Below, piece after piece: positions 15,481 through 27,266 of a stretch of DNA of 64,000 nt. The notes under the pieces are model-generated. The model made no database searches, was not told where the DNA came from, and saw nothing but the letters and a program-made list of their open reading frames with translations. The DNA is taken from the NCBI RefSeq assembly GCF_023973825.1, contig NC_090120.1, positions 1,743,501 through 1,807,500 on the forward strand, in the 5' to 3' direction. Source of the stretch: Plasmodium brasilianum (taxonomy: Eukaryota; Apicomplexa; Aconoidasida; Haemosporida; Plasmodiidae). A program made the position numbers and the translations under genes. Within the stretch, counting starts at the first letter, position 1, and each line of letters starts with the position of its first letter.

Positions 15481-16827
15481 AAAATTAAAAAAAAAAAGAA
15501 AGAAAAATTTTATATTTGTTTAATATGATGGTTAAAGGGTGTAAAAATCTATTAAGCCGAATGAACGAATAAAAGTACAATATAATATCATTTTAAAGTA
15601 TAAAATAAAACATAAAATATTCTTAGTTTTTTTATGGATAAATTGCTGCATCTATATATTTAGTTATGAAAATTTTATAAAAAAAAAAAACTTTTATTAA
15701 TCCTCAGTAAATACAATATTATAAATGATTATGTAATTTCATATTTCACAAATAAAAGATAAAATCAATTTTAGTACTTGATATAAATAAGGAAAAGTAT
15801 CACATTTTTTCATTCATGTACACATGATTAATTGGTAATACGAGCATTAAAAAATAATATAAATTTATAGTGTAAATTATTTTTACATAAGGAAATACTG
15901 AAAATAGTATAGTGTTTCAATATGTGAAAATCCACGATGAAAATCAATAATTGAGGTTTTTTATTTAAAAAAAAGGAACATCTAATTCATAGGATGTAAA
16001 ATATTATATATTGCGTATCTTAATATTTTCCTAAAACAACAGTAATATGGATAATGTTTTTACTATTTACTGTTCTATTATAAGACTGTAATATTTTCAT
16101 TTACCCTTAACATTTCTAATTAATGTAATAATGATAATGTATATGAAATGATATAACAATGTTCTTATTTTTCTGTCCTAATTTTTTAAGTCTTTCAATA
16201 GTTAAAATAGCAATAGGTAAAGATGTAGATACAGGCAGATAATTATCCACTATGAATTTTTAATTAATGTATTTACACATGTTTCATTACATATAAACAC
16301 CTATGAAAGCACAAGAAAAACAAAAGAATAATGAATTGTAATATTAAAACAAAAAAAAAATATATAAATTCTTAGTATTTAAAAATGTATTTATTGTAAT
16401 AAATTAACATTCTTATTCATAAGGATTCATCTTTACTGTTTCATCTTTGAAATGACAATTTTTTATTTTATTATAGGTGTTTAATAAATAATAATAATCT
16501 TATGAATATGTGTAAATATGTTTTTTTCTCTTATGTAAGTACAATAAAATGAATGAAATTATGTCTTTTAATAGCGCCCTAATTGTATATAAGTAATTTT
16601 AATAATGGTAATATATTCAAACTAGTTTATTTTTATCTATTTTTAATATAACAAAATAGGAAATATTATAATATGATTAAAATATTACATAAGATAGTAC
16701 TTTCATGTAATTTATTGTTGAATACTTAAAATTAATATTAATGCTCCCGTGCTGTTGCTACTCCTCTCCTCATTTTGTCTTTTTTTTTTTAATCTAAAAT
16801 ATATTTTGTATACACCTTTGTACTAAA
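15481..16827. other. Right pericentromeric gene-free flank
   Basis: Composition returns gradually to ordinary intergenic values. No coding exon or RNA gene seen. The right end should include the 3' UTR of the minus-strand coiled-coil gene. Confidence 0.65.
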
Positions 16828-18249
16828 TTATAATGCTATATGTTCCCGCTCATATAAAGAATTGTGCTTAATAGAGCCTCTATAGTTGCTTAGCAATACA
16901 TGTTCTCCACTCTCAATTGGGTCAAAATTGTTATTATTATAACTTTCATCGTTTAAATTTCCTTTTTGGTAATTCTTTTTTTTATTATATGTAATGTTAA
17001 AAGAATTTCTTAATAAATATTTAATTTTTCTTGTTTTTCTTAATAAAGTTAATAGGTTATCAGAATTTTCAGCAGATATATTTTTCATTCTTACTGTGAA
17101 ATTTGTTATAGTTCTTTTTTTTTTTGAATTTACGCTATTTTCGATTTGTCTATTTTCCAAATTTGTATTGTAAATTTTCCTTAAACTATATTTATTGCTT
17201 CCGAAGGAGTTATTTTTTGGAATTCGAAGGTTATTTGTTTCCTTATTTTGATTATTTATCCTTTTACGATATTTTAAAATTGAACCATTCGGTAAATAAA
17301 TTTCTTCATTAGTACATAGATTTGGTATTTTATCTTTTTTTTTAGGTGTATATTTTAAGGGGATATCGCAATTTTTATCACAAGGATTTATTATTCTATG
17401 TAATATTTTTATGGGATTCCTTTTCTCTTTTGTATTACCATTTTTTACATTTCCCAAATTTTGATTTTTCGCTTTCCCACATTCTTCTTTTGTTGTGTTC
17501 TTAATTTTTCGGAATTTCTTGTATTTTATAGACTGCATTAGTAATGTAATATCCTTCACATTCTTAAATAAGAATTTTACATTTTCACTAGTTCCAAAGT
17601 GCTCAACAAGAGTGAGAGTATTCCTAAGAAGACATTTAATTTTTTTTTTTAACTTTTGAAAATATTTATTATAACAATCGAGTTTCCTTAGCAACTCATC
17701 ATTTTCAGAACGCATTTCTACTATTCTATTTTTTTCTTTTTTTATATCTAAATAATACTTATTTTTATACATTTGTTCTAGGTGAAAGTTATCTTTTTGA
17801 ATGTTCTTTATATTAATTAATTTTTCTTCAAACTTGTTGGTTAATAGGGTTATCTCTCTTTTTAATTTAGTTATTATTTCATCCTTGTCATCACAAAAAA
17901 ACCCTGTTTTATCTTTCGCTAAAAACACAGGTTGTTGTGGCATTTTACTTTTTGAATAATAATTTTTCGAATATTTTTCGTTTTGTATATTATCTTTAGC
18001 ATTTTCATTATCATTAATAAAATTTGATTTAGAATGAACTTTTTTGCCTAGAGAAAGTTTAAACAGTCCTTTATTTTTTAGTTCAAAGCTGTCGATAATT
18101 TGTTTTTTGTAATTAAATTCAAATTCTGAGCTAAAATCTGATTCACTATTCAAATTATTTTTTTTTTCTTCTGATTCATTTATTGATTCTACATATTTTT
18201 TTTTACTTAATGAATCTTCATCAGCTAAATTTTTATGATTCCTGTTCAT
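16828..18249 (-). CDS. Coiled-coil protein of unknown function, first gene right of the centromere
   Basis: A single-exon frame of 473 codons from an ATG at 18249. I do not recognise a family. The first ~120 residues are polar and Ser/Asn/Lys-rich. Residues about 125-235 (starting near DEIITKLKREITLLTNKF) are strongly heptad-like and should form a coiled coil. The rest is basic and Asn-rich, with many KK/RK pairs that could be nuclear-localisation signals. No signal peptide or membrane segment. G+C content is clearly higher than in the flanks and codon use is typical, which supports a real gene. The coiled coil suggests a structural or assembly role, but this is inference. Confidence 0.8.
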   Translation of the reverse strand: MNRNHKNLADEDSLSKKKYVESINESEEKKNNLNSESDFSSEFEFNYKKQIIDSFELKNKGLFKLSLGKKVHSKSNFINDNENAKDNIQNEKYSKNYYSKSKMPQQPVFLAKDKTGFFCDDKDEIITKLKREITLLTNKFEEKLINIKNIQKDNFHLEQMYKNKYYLDIKKEKNRIVEMRSENDELLRKLDCYNKYFQKLKKKIKCLLRNTLTLVEHFGTSENVKFLFKNVKDITLLMQSIKYKKFRKIKNTTKEECGKAKNQNLGNVKNGNTKEKRNPIKILHRIINPCDKNCDIPLKYTPKKKDKIPNLCTNEEIYLPNGSILKYRKRINNQNKETNNLRIPKNNSFGSNKYSLRKIYNTNLENRQIENSVNSKKKRTITNFTVRMKNISAENSDNLLTLLRKTRKIKYLLRNSFNITYNKKKNYQKGNLNDESYNNNNFDPIESGEHVLLSNYRGSIKHNSLYEREHIAL

Positions 18250-20255
18250 TCTAAAAATAGGAGAGAAAATACACTATTCAGTTGTGGATTAAATAAAATG
18301 ATATTAATTAGGGAAGAACATAAAATAATATTTCTTATTTCCCCTATATTATAAATTAATATTTACTGTATTTTCAAATTGAATTATCCAAAAATTTTTT
18401 TAAGTTTAATTTTATGAATTATATAAAAAGATAATTCTTTAAAATGGTAAGTATATTTTACTGATTTGTTAAATATTAATTTATAAATATGCTTATTATG
18501 TATAATTTTACAATTTTTAATGTAAAATTTCTTGACAGCCTAAAATATATATATGTAAGCAACATAATATAGTAAGTGTATTCTCATTATACAAGTATAA
18601 ATATAGAACTGTAACGTAATATAAATGAATACACGCTTTTTTAATTATCTTTTTATATTTACAAAGCGGTTGTAGAACAAAATAAGGGTAAAATTGTATA
18701 TAAGAAATAAATTAATATTCCTTTAAATTTTATTAAGAACATTTTTAAATATTCTCTTAATACATTAAAAAAATAAGTATAACTCAAATTCAACTTAGCG
18801 ACTATTTTAAACAGAACGTTTCATCAAAATGTGCAGCGTTTTTGGAGACGCCAAACGATTATTCATAAATTATTTATATATTTATTTTTATATTTGTATA
18901 TATCATATACTGTCTTTTTTTTTTTTTTTTTGTAGTGACCGTTTCATAACAGTAAAAAAACAAATTATGTAAAATACTAGTATATGTGCGATATAATTGC
19001 ACGTTAAATAAACCATGAGACGTTTAAATAAATTGTATGATCTTGAGTTTATAACAACTAAAATAAACAAAAAAAAATAAAATCTGCGCGAGCTTTTAGT
19101 GATTTTTTATTTCTATTCTTGTTCTTTTAGTAGGTGGTCATTTATATAACATCACTTTTTTAAAATAAAAAATGAATATTTTTGAGAGATTCTTCAGGAG
19201 TATATTTTCCATTTTTGTAAATACAGTACAAAAATTTTACTTATTTTTTTGTTTAGCATAAATATGAAACATGAAATGATCAAATGATCAAATAAAAAAA
19301 AAAAAAAATATTTATGCACACATATTCTATAGAATTTTTTTTTTGGAATTTCCAAGAAAAAAAAAAAAAAGGCAAATAAGAAATTATACAAAATAACAAT
19401 TTTTTATTTTAAAATATATTCTTTTACGATATTATGTTTGTTTTGTAGCCTACATTTATGAGTAATTGTTTTGTGTGTTTTCATTTTAAGTAAGTATATA
19501 TATATTTGAACAACCATAAAATATATAAAAAGATACAGACCTCCATTATTTAAAAAAAAAGAATTGCATAAATAAAAAAAAATTGAAAAAATTTTAAAAA
19601 GACTACAATTTTGCTCCATTCAAGAAAAGAAAAAAAGCAACAAGTAATTTTAGAAACAAAAAAAACATAATTCATATACTAAAATTATTAAAAAATGATA
19701 TACTGTTATACAAAGGGCAACTTATATTATGAATTTAAATATTTCACATATATATATATATATATATATGTAGGTATGTTATATATTATAGAATTGTTCG
19801 ATAAAATGAAAAATATAATTACAGAAATTACTCCATATAGTTAATTATTACATCATTTTGTCTTTTAATTCAATACAAATTATAATTAGAAAACAAAAAA
19901 ATATTATGCCTTATGCCACTGGTAGTGCAATGTAAAAGTGAGACATCATTTATATGCATGTACTAAAAGAAAAGATTACTTACTAAAATACCGATGAAAG
20001 CATTTTATTAAGGATATTTTAATTCATATATTTTTATACATTTAAATTTTAGTCTACGGGGGATATAACCATTTTAATCCTCATTTTTGTAAAAACAAAA
20101 GCTTCATAATATTTTGTATTTAACGTTTATATTTTCGTTCTTGTAAACATCCATGCTATATGAATAGTTACAATACGTAATAAAACAATTTTGCTTAGAA
20201 GTTTATAAATATTCTTGCGTCTTCCAAATAGTAGAATATATATATATTTTTATTA
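18250..20255. other. Intergenic region with a G+C island
   Basis: Upstream of one minus-strand gene and downstream of another. Mostly A/T-rich with poly-T tracts (18915-18933) and a TA run (19748-19770). Short hydrophobic frames at 19194-19619 are poly-T/poly-A artefacts. A patch at about 18785-18870 has roughly one third G+C, unusual for non-coding DNA here. Confidence 0.55.
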
Positions 20256-21020
20256 CTAAAGAATAACTCCATTTTTTGACACATTTTTAATTTCCTTAAT
20301 TTCAGATATGTAGTATACTAGCATATTTTTTATCATGTATTGCAGCGTTATTTCACTTTGTGAGCAGGTAACACATGCTCCTTCCAATTGCACATAAACT
20401 ACGCCTAAAGGTTACAAAGTTTTTAAAAAATTTTCAGTAAAAAGGTAATAAACATGTGGAAGCACATATTACTCGATTTTATTTTAAAAAATATTCACAT
20501 GCAGATAAACATACATGAATACAAAGACACATGAACACCTAAGCAAATGTAAATACATATATGCAAAAAAAAAAGGAGCGTGTAATATTGTACCATTATC
20601 TACGTCGAAACAAATAAATTTTATATCTCCGCCATCATTTACAATTATTGGACGAACTCTTTTCTCTATTAACAATTTTATGCTACTTATAATTTCCATG
20701 ATATCTTCGCTTGTTTCATATTTTTTTTCACTTTTTATCTTTTGTAATATAGAAATGATATTTTGCTCATTGGAGGAACTGTTGTCTGAATTTTTTTGAA
20801 ATATATCAATAAAATTATTTATTTCATTCATATAATTGACATAATCGGTATTTTTTGTCGTACAAAAAGACATAGGATTTATTCTTTTAGTTACCAGACA
20901 TTTATTTAAAGCATTCATATGAGTTGAGAAATGAACAAATGTTTTTTTATAAATGTTTAATGTTATCTTCCTCCTGAGATATAATCGTTTACAGCAAGAT
21001 ATATTTTTAAAATGAATCAT
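20256..21020 (-). CDS. NFU-type (NifU C-terminal domain) Fe-S cluster protein, two exons
   Basis: Exon 1 is 20594-21020 and exon 2 is 20256-20404, with an intron 20405-20593 (GT..AG). They join within a Gly codon to give 191 residues. The N-terminus (about 50 residues) is basic, poor in acidic residues and has no secretory signal peptide, so it resembles a mitochondrial presequence rather than an apicoplast leader. Residues about 110-185 are the NFU domain: KRVRPIIVNDGGDIKF followed, after the splice, by the invariant cluster-binding motif GACVTCSQS (Cys153, Cys156). NFU proteins carry [4Fe-4S] clusters to late apoproteins such as lipoyl synthase and respiratory-complex subunits. The splice is decisive, because reading through the intron loses the CxxC motif. 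The N-terminal NFU domain of human NFU1 is not evident. Confidence 0.9.
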
Positions 21021-21458
21021 TTTTTTTTTGTAGGGCTAAAATGAGGAATAATTATGAATATGTAAAAATGTCTTCTAGTAAGACAAAAAAAAAAAAAAAA
21101 AAAATAGCTATTTTTATTTTAATTCAATTCATTTTATTCCATTTAAATTTATTTCATTTTATATGGAACTACTTTATTTCATCTTATTTCATATCATTTT
21201 ATTTTTTTCTTATTTAATTTGAAGCTTGAAAAATGCAAACGCTTTCAACATTAAAGCAAATAAGGGATTCAGAATAATTTTAATAATTTTTTTTTTATTA
21301 GTAAAACTTAATAATATTTAGGAGAATCGCAGTTTTTTAATAAATAGAGAGAATTTTTTTTTTTTTTAACATATACACAATAATTTTTTATTGGTCAAAC
21401 AATTTGTTTACGGCGTATAAATATATACATACACTTAAGTAAATGAAGCAAAATTACG
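21021..21458. promoter_or_regulatory. Divergent intergenic spacer, likely bidirectional promoter
   Basis: 438 bases between the NFU gene (-) and a possible small gene (+). Contains poly-A (21088-21104) and poly-T tracts and a run of TTTCATTTTAT-like words. No specific transcription-factor site can be claimed. Confidence 0.4.
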
Positions 21459-22241
21459 ATGTTTCCATACGAACCAAGTAAAATTGAACTACCACCAAAT
21501 GAATGGGATAAACTAATTGAAGAGAGAATAAATGAACTAAAAAAGAAATACAATTCATATAAAAAGGTATGGAATATGTCATTAATATTTCGAAAATTAA
21601 TAAAACATTTTAAAGTTAACAACAAATATACTTGCTATATGCGTGCATACAAAAAAATATTAAATCAGTAAAACTTTTTATATACTGCGTAAAGAAAACG
21701 TGAATAAAAAGTAATTCCAATTGCTATAATTGTGAGGGCGAAAAAGCTTTATGATTTGTAACGTGCCTATTAATATACATGAATTTATATATATATATAT
21801 AATGTTTTTTTTACACGATGGTAGATATCATTTCTTTTTGAATAATATATATATATATAATACATATAAAACATTTTTTAATTATTGTATAGTTAATGTG
21901 CCCTGACTACAATTATATATATGTGAATTATTATTATTTTTTTTGTTTTTTTCCTTTTCCATACGTCTTAAATAAAACATTTTGGAACCTTAGCTAATTA
22001 ATTACATTTTTACATACGTTTTCGTGATACGCCATGCGATGCTCTGTTTTGCTTCATACTGTTTTTTATTATTTTATTTTATTTTATTTTATTTGTTTTT
22101 TTTTTTTTTAATTTTCTTAAGCTGATTTCATGCCTTCTACATATATACACATTGTATAGGTTGAAAGCTACGACAATAAAAACGAAAACGGAAATGATCG
22201 AAAAATAACAAGCTTTTATGAACTTGGTACAATTCTGTGCT

Positions 22242-22279
<38 letters not shown>

Positions 22280-22285
22280 TTATAA
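21459..22285 (+). CDS. Possible small two-exon gene, unknown
   Basis: Exon 1 (21459-21566) starts MFPYEPSKIELPPNEWDKLI and ends KKYNSYKK at a GTATGG donor. An acceptor GTATAG at 22159 opens a phase-0 exon (VESYDNKNENGNDRKITSFY...), giving about 77 codons to a TAA at 22285. The acidic and basic helical composition of exon 1 is unlike random A/T-rich DNA. The last stretch runs into a TA microsatellite (22245-22276), so the true 3' end may differ. It converges with the HBS1-like gene only 15 bases away. No family recognised; small mitochondrial subunits often look like this, but that is speculation. Confidence 0.5.
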
Positions 22286-22300
22286 AAACACGTAAAACAC

Positions 22301-24817
22301 TCAGTCCGGATTTAATATTAAACCACTAGCAACAATTTTATTTTCTTCAGATAAAATGAAACGAGATAAGGGAGAAATGCTAAAAGAGAGGAAATCATAA
22401 ATATTGAAAAAAGGATTATTATCAAAAGAAATAAAATAATTTAATTCAGTTCTGAAGAATTGTGTGGACATCAAACAGTTATTATTTTTGTTATTACTAT
22501 TATTATTATCACTGTTACTGTTAACTTCTATTTCGATAATACCTGTATCATGGCTACGTAGGCACTTTTTATTTTCAATCCGTTCGTAAAATGTATTATT
22601 TTTTTTAACATAATTTTTCGTGTTACAAATATCTGCTAAGCATTTGTTATCACAGTCAAAAACTAAATTATTATTTTGTGTATCTTCAGAATTTATTGAG
22701 GAATTTTTATTTTTATAAACATAATAAACATTTCTAATTGTTATACTATGTGAAAAAGTTAAAGAGTACAGGAGATATTGTCGTCCTATTATTAGTGGAA
22801 TACGTATATCATTCATTTTTATTAATGCTTTCATTTTGTTGCAAGTAAAAATAGTATTCATAATACATGAAGAATAGTTTTCATTATTATTTGTTGTAGT
22901 ATTTACTACAACGCAACCGTAGTTTATTTTGTTATCATGAATTTTAAGAAAAACGTTATCTATAATGTCATTGGTTATATTATTCATATTTTCATTATGC
23001 GAACAATTTTTTACAAGCTCGGGTAAAATATTAATAAAGTTTTTTAAATCAGTTAAATCATTTTGCTTTAAATTATGTTCAGGTTCTAAATTTGTGCAGT
23101 TCTTATTGTCATGCGCGTTAACATTTTTCTTTTCTATTTCGTTAGCTGACAAAACAGAATTAGATAATTCTAATAAGAGTTTTTCAGTCAAGTTAAGATC
23201 TTTTGCATGTGCTAAGAAGTCACATAAATTATCTATATTTATATATTTATAAAAGCACATATTTTTTTCAATTTTTTTTATAGTAATTTTTTCCTTAAAC
23301 GGTAGTATAGTATAATTATTTTTGGTTTTTAAAAACCCACCTAATACTTTAATACTTGCGTTTATCATATTATTTGATTCTGTAAAATCGTGAATAACTC
23401 CAACAAAAGCATTGTTATAATTTTCAGTTAAGGATTTCTCAATTGATGTTAACATGCCACCACCACCCTCATTACCAGAATTATAAAAAGTGTTATTTGA
23501 AAACAAGTTATTATTAATAATAAAATTATAGTAAGAGGTTAAAACATTTTTTTTGTTATATAAAAGTTCCTCACATAACTTGAAAATAAATAGATCTTTT
23601 TTTAAATTAATGTATTTAATTTCATCATATAAGCTAAAATTATGGTTGAACAAAGGTATATCTCCTTTTTCAAATTTTACTATATTTTTGTTATTGTATG
23701 CTGAAAGAGGAGTGAATATTATATTTTTCGTAACTAAATCGCATGCGTTGTTGTAGCCGCTTTTGGCGTTGCTACTACTACGTCTGCTGCTCCTTTTACT
23801 TGTCAACCCTGCGGAATATTCCTTATGCATATAAAAGTTGTTGTCAAGAACGAATTCATAGATGCTGTCATTTTTTTTGCATTCGAAAAAGGACAGTATA
23901 GTTGTGCATATATCTTCAAAAACATTTACATTATAGTCAAATAAATCTATTTTATTAATTGCGACAATAACATTTGAGATTCCCACTGATTTGAGTATAG
24001 AAACATTTCTATACGTCTCATCATTTTTTTTATTATAAATATTATTTGCGTCAACTACTAAAATCGCGCAGTCGGCAAAAAAACTACAACTGTGTAAATT
24101 ATGTATTAATTCGTTATGTCCTGGTGTATCAAAAATATTAATTTTTCTAAAACATACAATGTCATTATGAATAATTTTTCTTTTATAAAAATCTTCAAAT
24201 ATTTGCTTATCCATATAAATATATTCATTTTCCTCTATATTTTCATTTTTGTTAACTTTTTTGTTACTATTTTTCTCGTTCGCGTTGCTCCAATTTTCAC
24301 CTTTGTTTTCCTTATTTAGTAAAAGGTGGTAAGCATGTATTATATCATCTTTAGTGTAATATATAAAGAATTCTTTTTTTTTATTAAAAAGGGTTATATT
24401 TCTTTCTCTTTCATCTTCTTCTTCATCTAATATGTACGTAAATTTCGCGCTCTCCCGCACGTTTTCATATTTTTTTATTGTTTGTTCAAGAACATAATTT
24501 AAATTATATAACAACGCACCTATTAGTGTTGATTTTCCTGCATCAATATGCCCTAATACCAGAATATTTATGGTGTTTAGCATAATATATTTTTTGTCTT
24601 CACTTTTTTTTAAAGTTATCTTAACTTGTTCTTTTTTGAGATTTACTTTTTCCTTTTTTTCTACCTTTTTAATTGTTACATTCTTTTTTGTTCTAACGAC
24701 GTTACATTTTTCTTCACATGAAAATTCATTGTAATGTTCTTCATCATAATTATCGTAGTCCTCAAAATCATCTTCATAGTCATACACTAAATTTTTTCCT
24801 CTTTTTTTATTGCTCAT
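22301..24817 (-). CDS. HBS1: HBS1/eEF1A-like translational GTPase
   Basis: Single exon, 838 residues. The acidic/basic N-terminus (1-78) is followed by a GTPase domain: G1 GHIDAGKS (89-96), switch-I RERNIT (137-142), G3 DTPGH (230-234), G4 NKID (288-291) and a G5-like SAYN (about 370). Domains II and III are recognisable but stretched by Asn-rich insertions, ending near KIVASGLI. ESAKFTYILDEEEDERERN matches the switch region of the eRF3/HBS1/eEF1A subfamily, and HBS1 fits best because eRF3 and eEF1A are more conserved. HBS1 works with Pelota/Dom34 to rescue stalled ribosomes in no-go and non-stop decay. Switch I reads RERNIT rather than the usual RERGVT, and about 75 residues are inserted between switch I and G3. 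Which HBS1-class member it is remains less sure than the family. Confidence 0.85.
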   Translation of the reverse strand: MSNKKRGKNLVYDYEDDFEDYDNYDEEHYNEFSCEEKCNVVRTKKNVTIKKVEKKEKVNLKKEQVKITLKKSEDKKYIMLNTINILVLGHIDAGKSTLIGALLYNLNYVLEQTIKKYENVRESAKFTYILDEEEDERERNITLFNKKKEFFIYYTKDDIIHAYHLLLNKENKGENWSNANEKNSNKKVNKNENIEENEYIYMDKQIFEDFYKRKIIHNDIVCFRKINIFDTPGHNELIHNLHSCSFFADCAILVVDANNIYNKKNDETYRNVSILKSVGISNVIVAINKIDLFDYNVNVFEDICTTILSFFECKKNDSIYEFVLDNNFYMHKEYSAGLTSKRSSRRSSSNAKSGYNNACDLVTKNIIFTPLSAYNNKNIVKFEKGDIPLFNHNFSLYDEIKYINLKKDLFIFKLCEELLYNKKNVLTSYYNFIINNNLFSNNTFYNSGNEGGGGMLTSIEKSLTENYNNAFVGVIHDFTESNNMINASIKVLGGFLKTKNNYTILPFKEKITIKKIEKNMCFYKYINIDNLCDFLAHAKDLNLTEKLLLELSNSVLSANEIEKKNVNAHDNKNCTNLEPEHNLKQNDLTDLKNFINILPELVKNCSHNENMNNITNDIIDNVFLKIHDNKINYGCVVVNTTTNNNENYSSCIMNTIFTCNKMKALIKMNDIRIPLIIGRQYLLYSLTFSHSITIRNVYYVYKNKNSSINSEDTQNNNLVFDCDNKCLADICNTKNYVKKNNTFYERIENKKCLRSHDTGIIEIEVNSNSDNNNSNNKNNNCLMSTQFFRTELNYFISFDNNPFFNIYDFLSFSISPLSRFILSEENKIVASGLILNPD

Positions 24818-25629
24818 TTTATTTATTTTAAGTCTCTTTTTTTTTAGCGCTCTTTTTCACTTTTACATATATTAACGTTTGGTAAACACATATAAATACG
24901 TATATATGTATATATACATATATATATGCATATACATATATATGATAGCTTATTTGCTGTTATTACATTTTTCAAGCTGGTCCTCCTCATCGAATAACTT
25001 CGTTAATGTAATAATTGTTTACATAAAAGAAATAAAAATATGAAACTCCTTTTTGAAGATGTTACTAAATTTTTACATGAAAATTTTATTGCGTAAAATT
25101 AGAACATTTTATTTTAGCATATGCGCTGATGTGGAGCATTTTTTAATCTCTTTTTGAAGAGAAAAGCACTTCAAAAAAAATTGGATACTTATGTGAGCGC
25201 TTTTCCATATATACATGCATAAATTCATAAGATATTTGGCATGTGCACATGTAAGTTTATATATGTGTATATATATATATATATATACTTATACATATCC
25301 AAATATACGTTTATTCATAAATGTATACACATATAAATATATACATATATATGCCGTAATATGCCGTAATATGCCGTAAGAAGGTAATAAAAAAATAAGG
25401 CACGTTAATATAACACATGCACTTTAAGAATTTCGGTTAATTTAGTATTGGTTTTTTCGAATTGTTCTGTTTCTGTATTCCATGCCATATATACTGTATA
25501 AACATTTTAAATGTTAACCATTTAACTAGAAGCATTATTTTGAAGGTTAGTTTCACATGTAAAAGTAACACATTATATGAACATATATAAATTATAACGT
25601 AATGTCCCTTAAAAATTGAGGGTATAAAT

Positions 25630-25662
<33 letters not shown>

Positions 25663-26036
25663 CATTTTCATATTTTACTCTCCTTTTAATTCATTTCCCA
25701 TTTACTCTTTTTAAATCTGGGGAAATTGAATACGTTTTAATGAAAAACAAACAAAAGAACTTACTGTCCAAAGTATGCTGGGTGATAACCCAAAAAAAAG
25801 GAGTAGGTCAGAATATAATAATTTAGTTAGATGTGTTAACATATATGTAATATTACACAAATTATTTTTTATCTTAAAATTTTTTGGATAAGATAATAAA
25901 GGAGTTAAAAAATTGCAACATTTGTTATATTTTAAAAGATAAGCAGGGTAAATATACACATATAATGCATATATGCATGTATATATGTTACATATATTGA
26001 CGTGTTAGAGATGCATGAGACTTTAGAACGAATATA
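24818..26036. other. Intergenic region upstream of the HBS1-like gene
   Basis: TA/CATA microsatellites (24885-24942, 25256-25350), a triple ATATGCCGTA repeat (about 25351-25380) and a 24-nt poly-T (25635-25659). A minus-strand frame at 25711-25959 ends in a hydrophobic segment next to a GTAAGT site, but no start codon or upstream exon could be found. Confidence 0.5.
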
Positions 26037-27266
26037 ATGAAGAAAAAAAAAATTTCATCGAAAAGTTTAAGTCCTATATTTGAAGAAAGGTATCCTAAAA
26101 AGAGAAAACTACAATAAGAATTATTTTCTTATTTCAGTAGCTTCGTTATGTTCTGTTTTGTTTTGTGCACTTTTGCTTTGATTTACTGCTAATGCGTTCG
26201 TAAAGAGAAGGGGAAAGGGGCTTTACAAGAGTACAATACTTAAAAAAAGATAGACGGAAATATTAATTGTATAAAGTAATATATTATATTAAGGGCATAC
26301 TATTTGAAAAAAGTTGTGACAGAGTGAAATTAGGCACTTAAGGAATAAAGAGAATAATAGGGGCACAAATGAGACGGAGAAGGGGTAAATTAGGAACAGA
26401 TATGGGACATAAGATGCGCACAAAAAGGTATAAAAGGAAAAAAATGGAGACAAAGGGAAAAAAAGAGACAATAAAAGACTCACAAAAAGGTACAAAAGGG
26501 AAAAAAAAGAGACAATAAATGGTTCACAAAAAAGGATGCGTCTATATTATAAATGCTTGTAATATGATAATGAAAAACAAATAATTCTACAATACCGATA
26601 GCAACAAAATTTGTATGGAGACAAAAAAAAGTACAATTTTAAAGATAACAGCATATATCAACAAAATAACAGTACTTCGCAAATGCATATACACATGTGC
26701 GAGTACATGCACATATATTACATATATATATGTATGTATATTATATATGTGTATATGTGTATATGTATATGTGTATTTATATGTATAAATGCATTATGTA
26801 CCCTTAATATATCCACACAAATGAAAGATACATGCATGTATGACATAATTTTCACATTTTAACACATGTATTTGGAGGAAAAAATTATAATTATTTAAAA
26901 AACAAACGAGATAAAATACGGGTGAAAATATATGTTTGCATTTTTTTTTATTGCTATTATTTTTTTTTTTTTTTTTTTTTTTGTATTAATACCTTTTTAA
27001 TTCCATCGGGACTAAAAAATAGATGACTCTAAAAAAGAAAAAAAAATAATAAAATAAAGAAAACTATAACGTACATACAAAGTATACGCCAAAATTGGTA
27101 TGTCATATCGATATATTTTCCCCGACAGTTATATTTGCAGGTCTCTAAATTGAAAAGCCGTTTTATGTTTCTATCATTTAAGGTGATGCAAGAAATAAAA
27201 AAAAAAAAAAAAAAACAAGAATAGGCTCAGGTCGACTCAAATATCTGTAGTATATTTTATAAATAG
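26037..27266 (+). CDS. Possible four-exon micro-gene, unknown
   Basis: Candidate exons 26037-26089 (MKKKKISSKSLSPIFEE), 26602-26671, 27141-27182 (VSKLKSRFMFLSFK) and 27225-27266 (AQVDSNICSIFYK then stop) all have GT..AG borders and consistent phases, giving 68 residues. Exon 3 has a good acceptor (ATATTTGCAG) and a GTGATG donor. Exon 2 is also open in another frame, so the model may be wrong in the middle. No family recognised. Confidence 0.33.

Noticed and set aside
25711..25959. Minus-strand 82-codon hydrophobic frame ending near a GTAAGT site
   Set aside because: No ATG at its start, a putative 48-base intron would be unusually short, and the plus strand is equally open (MKNKQKNLLSKVCW at about 25743).
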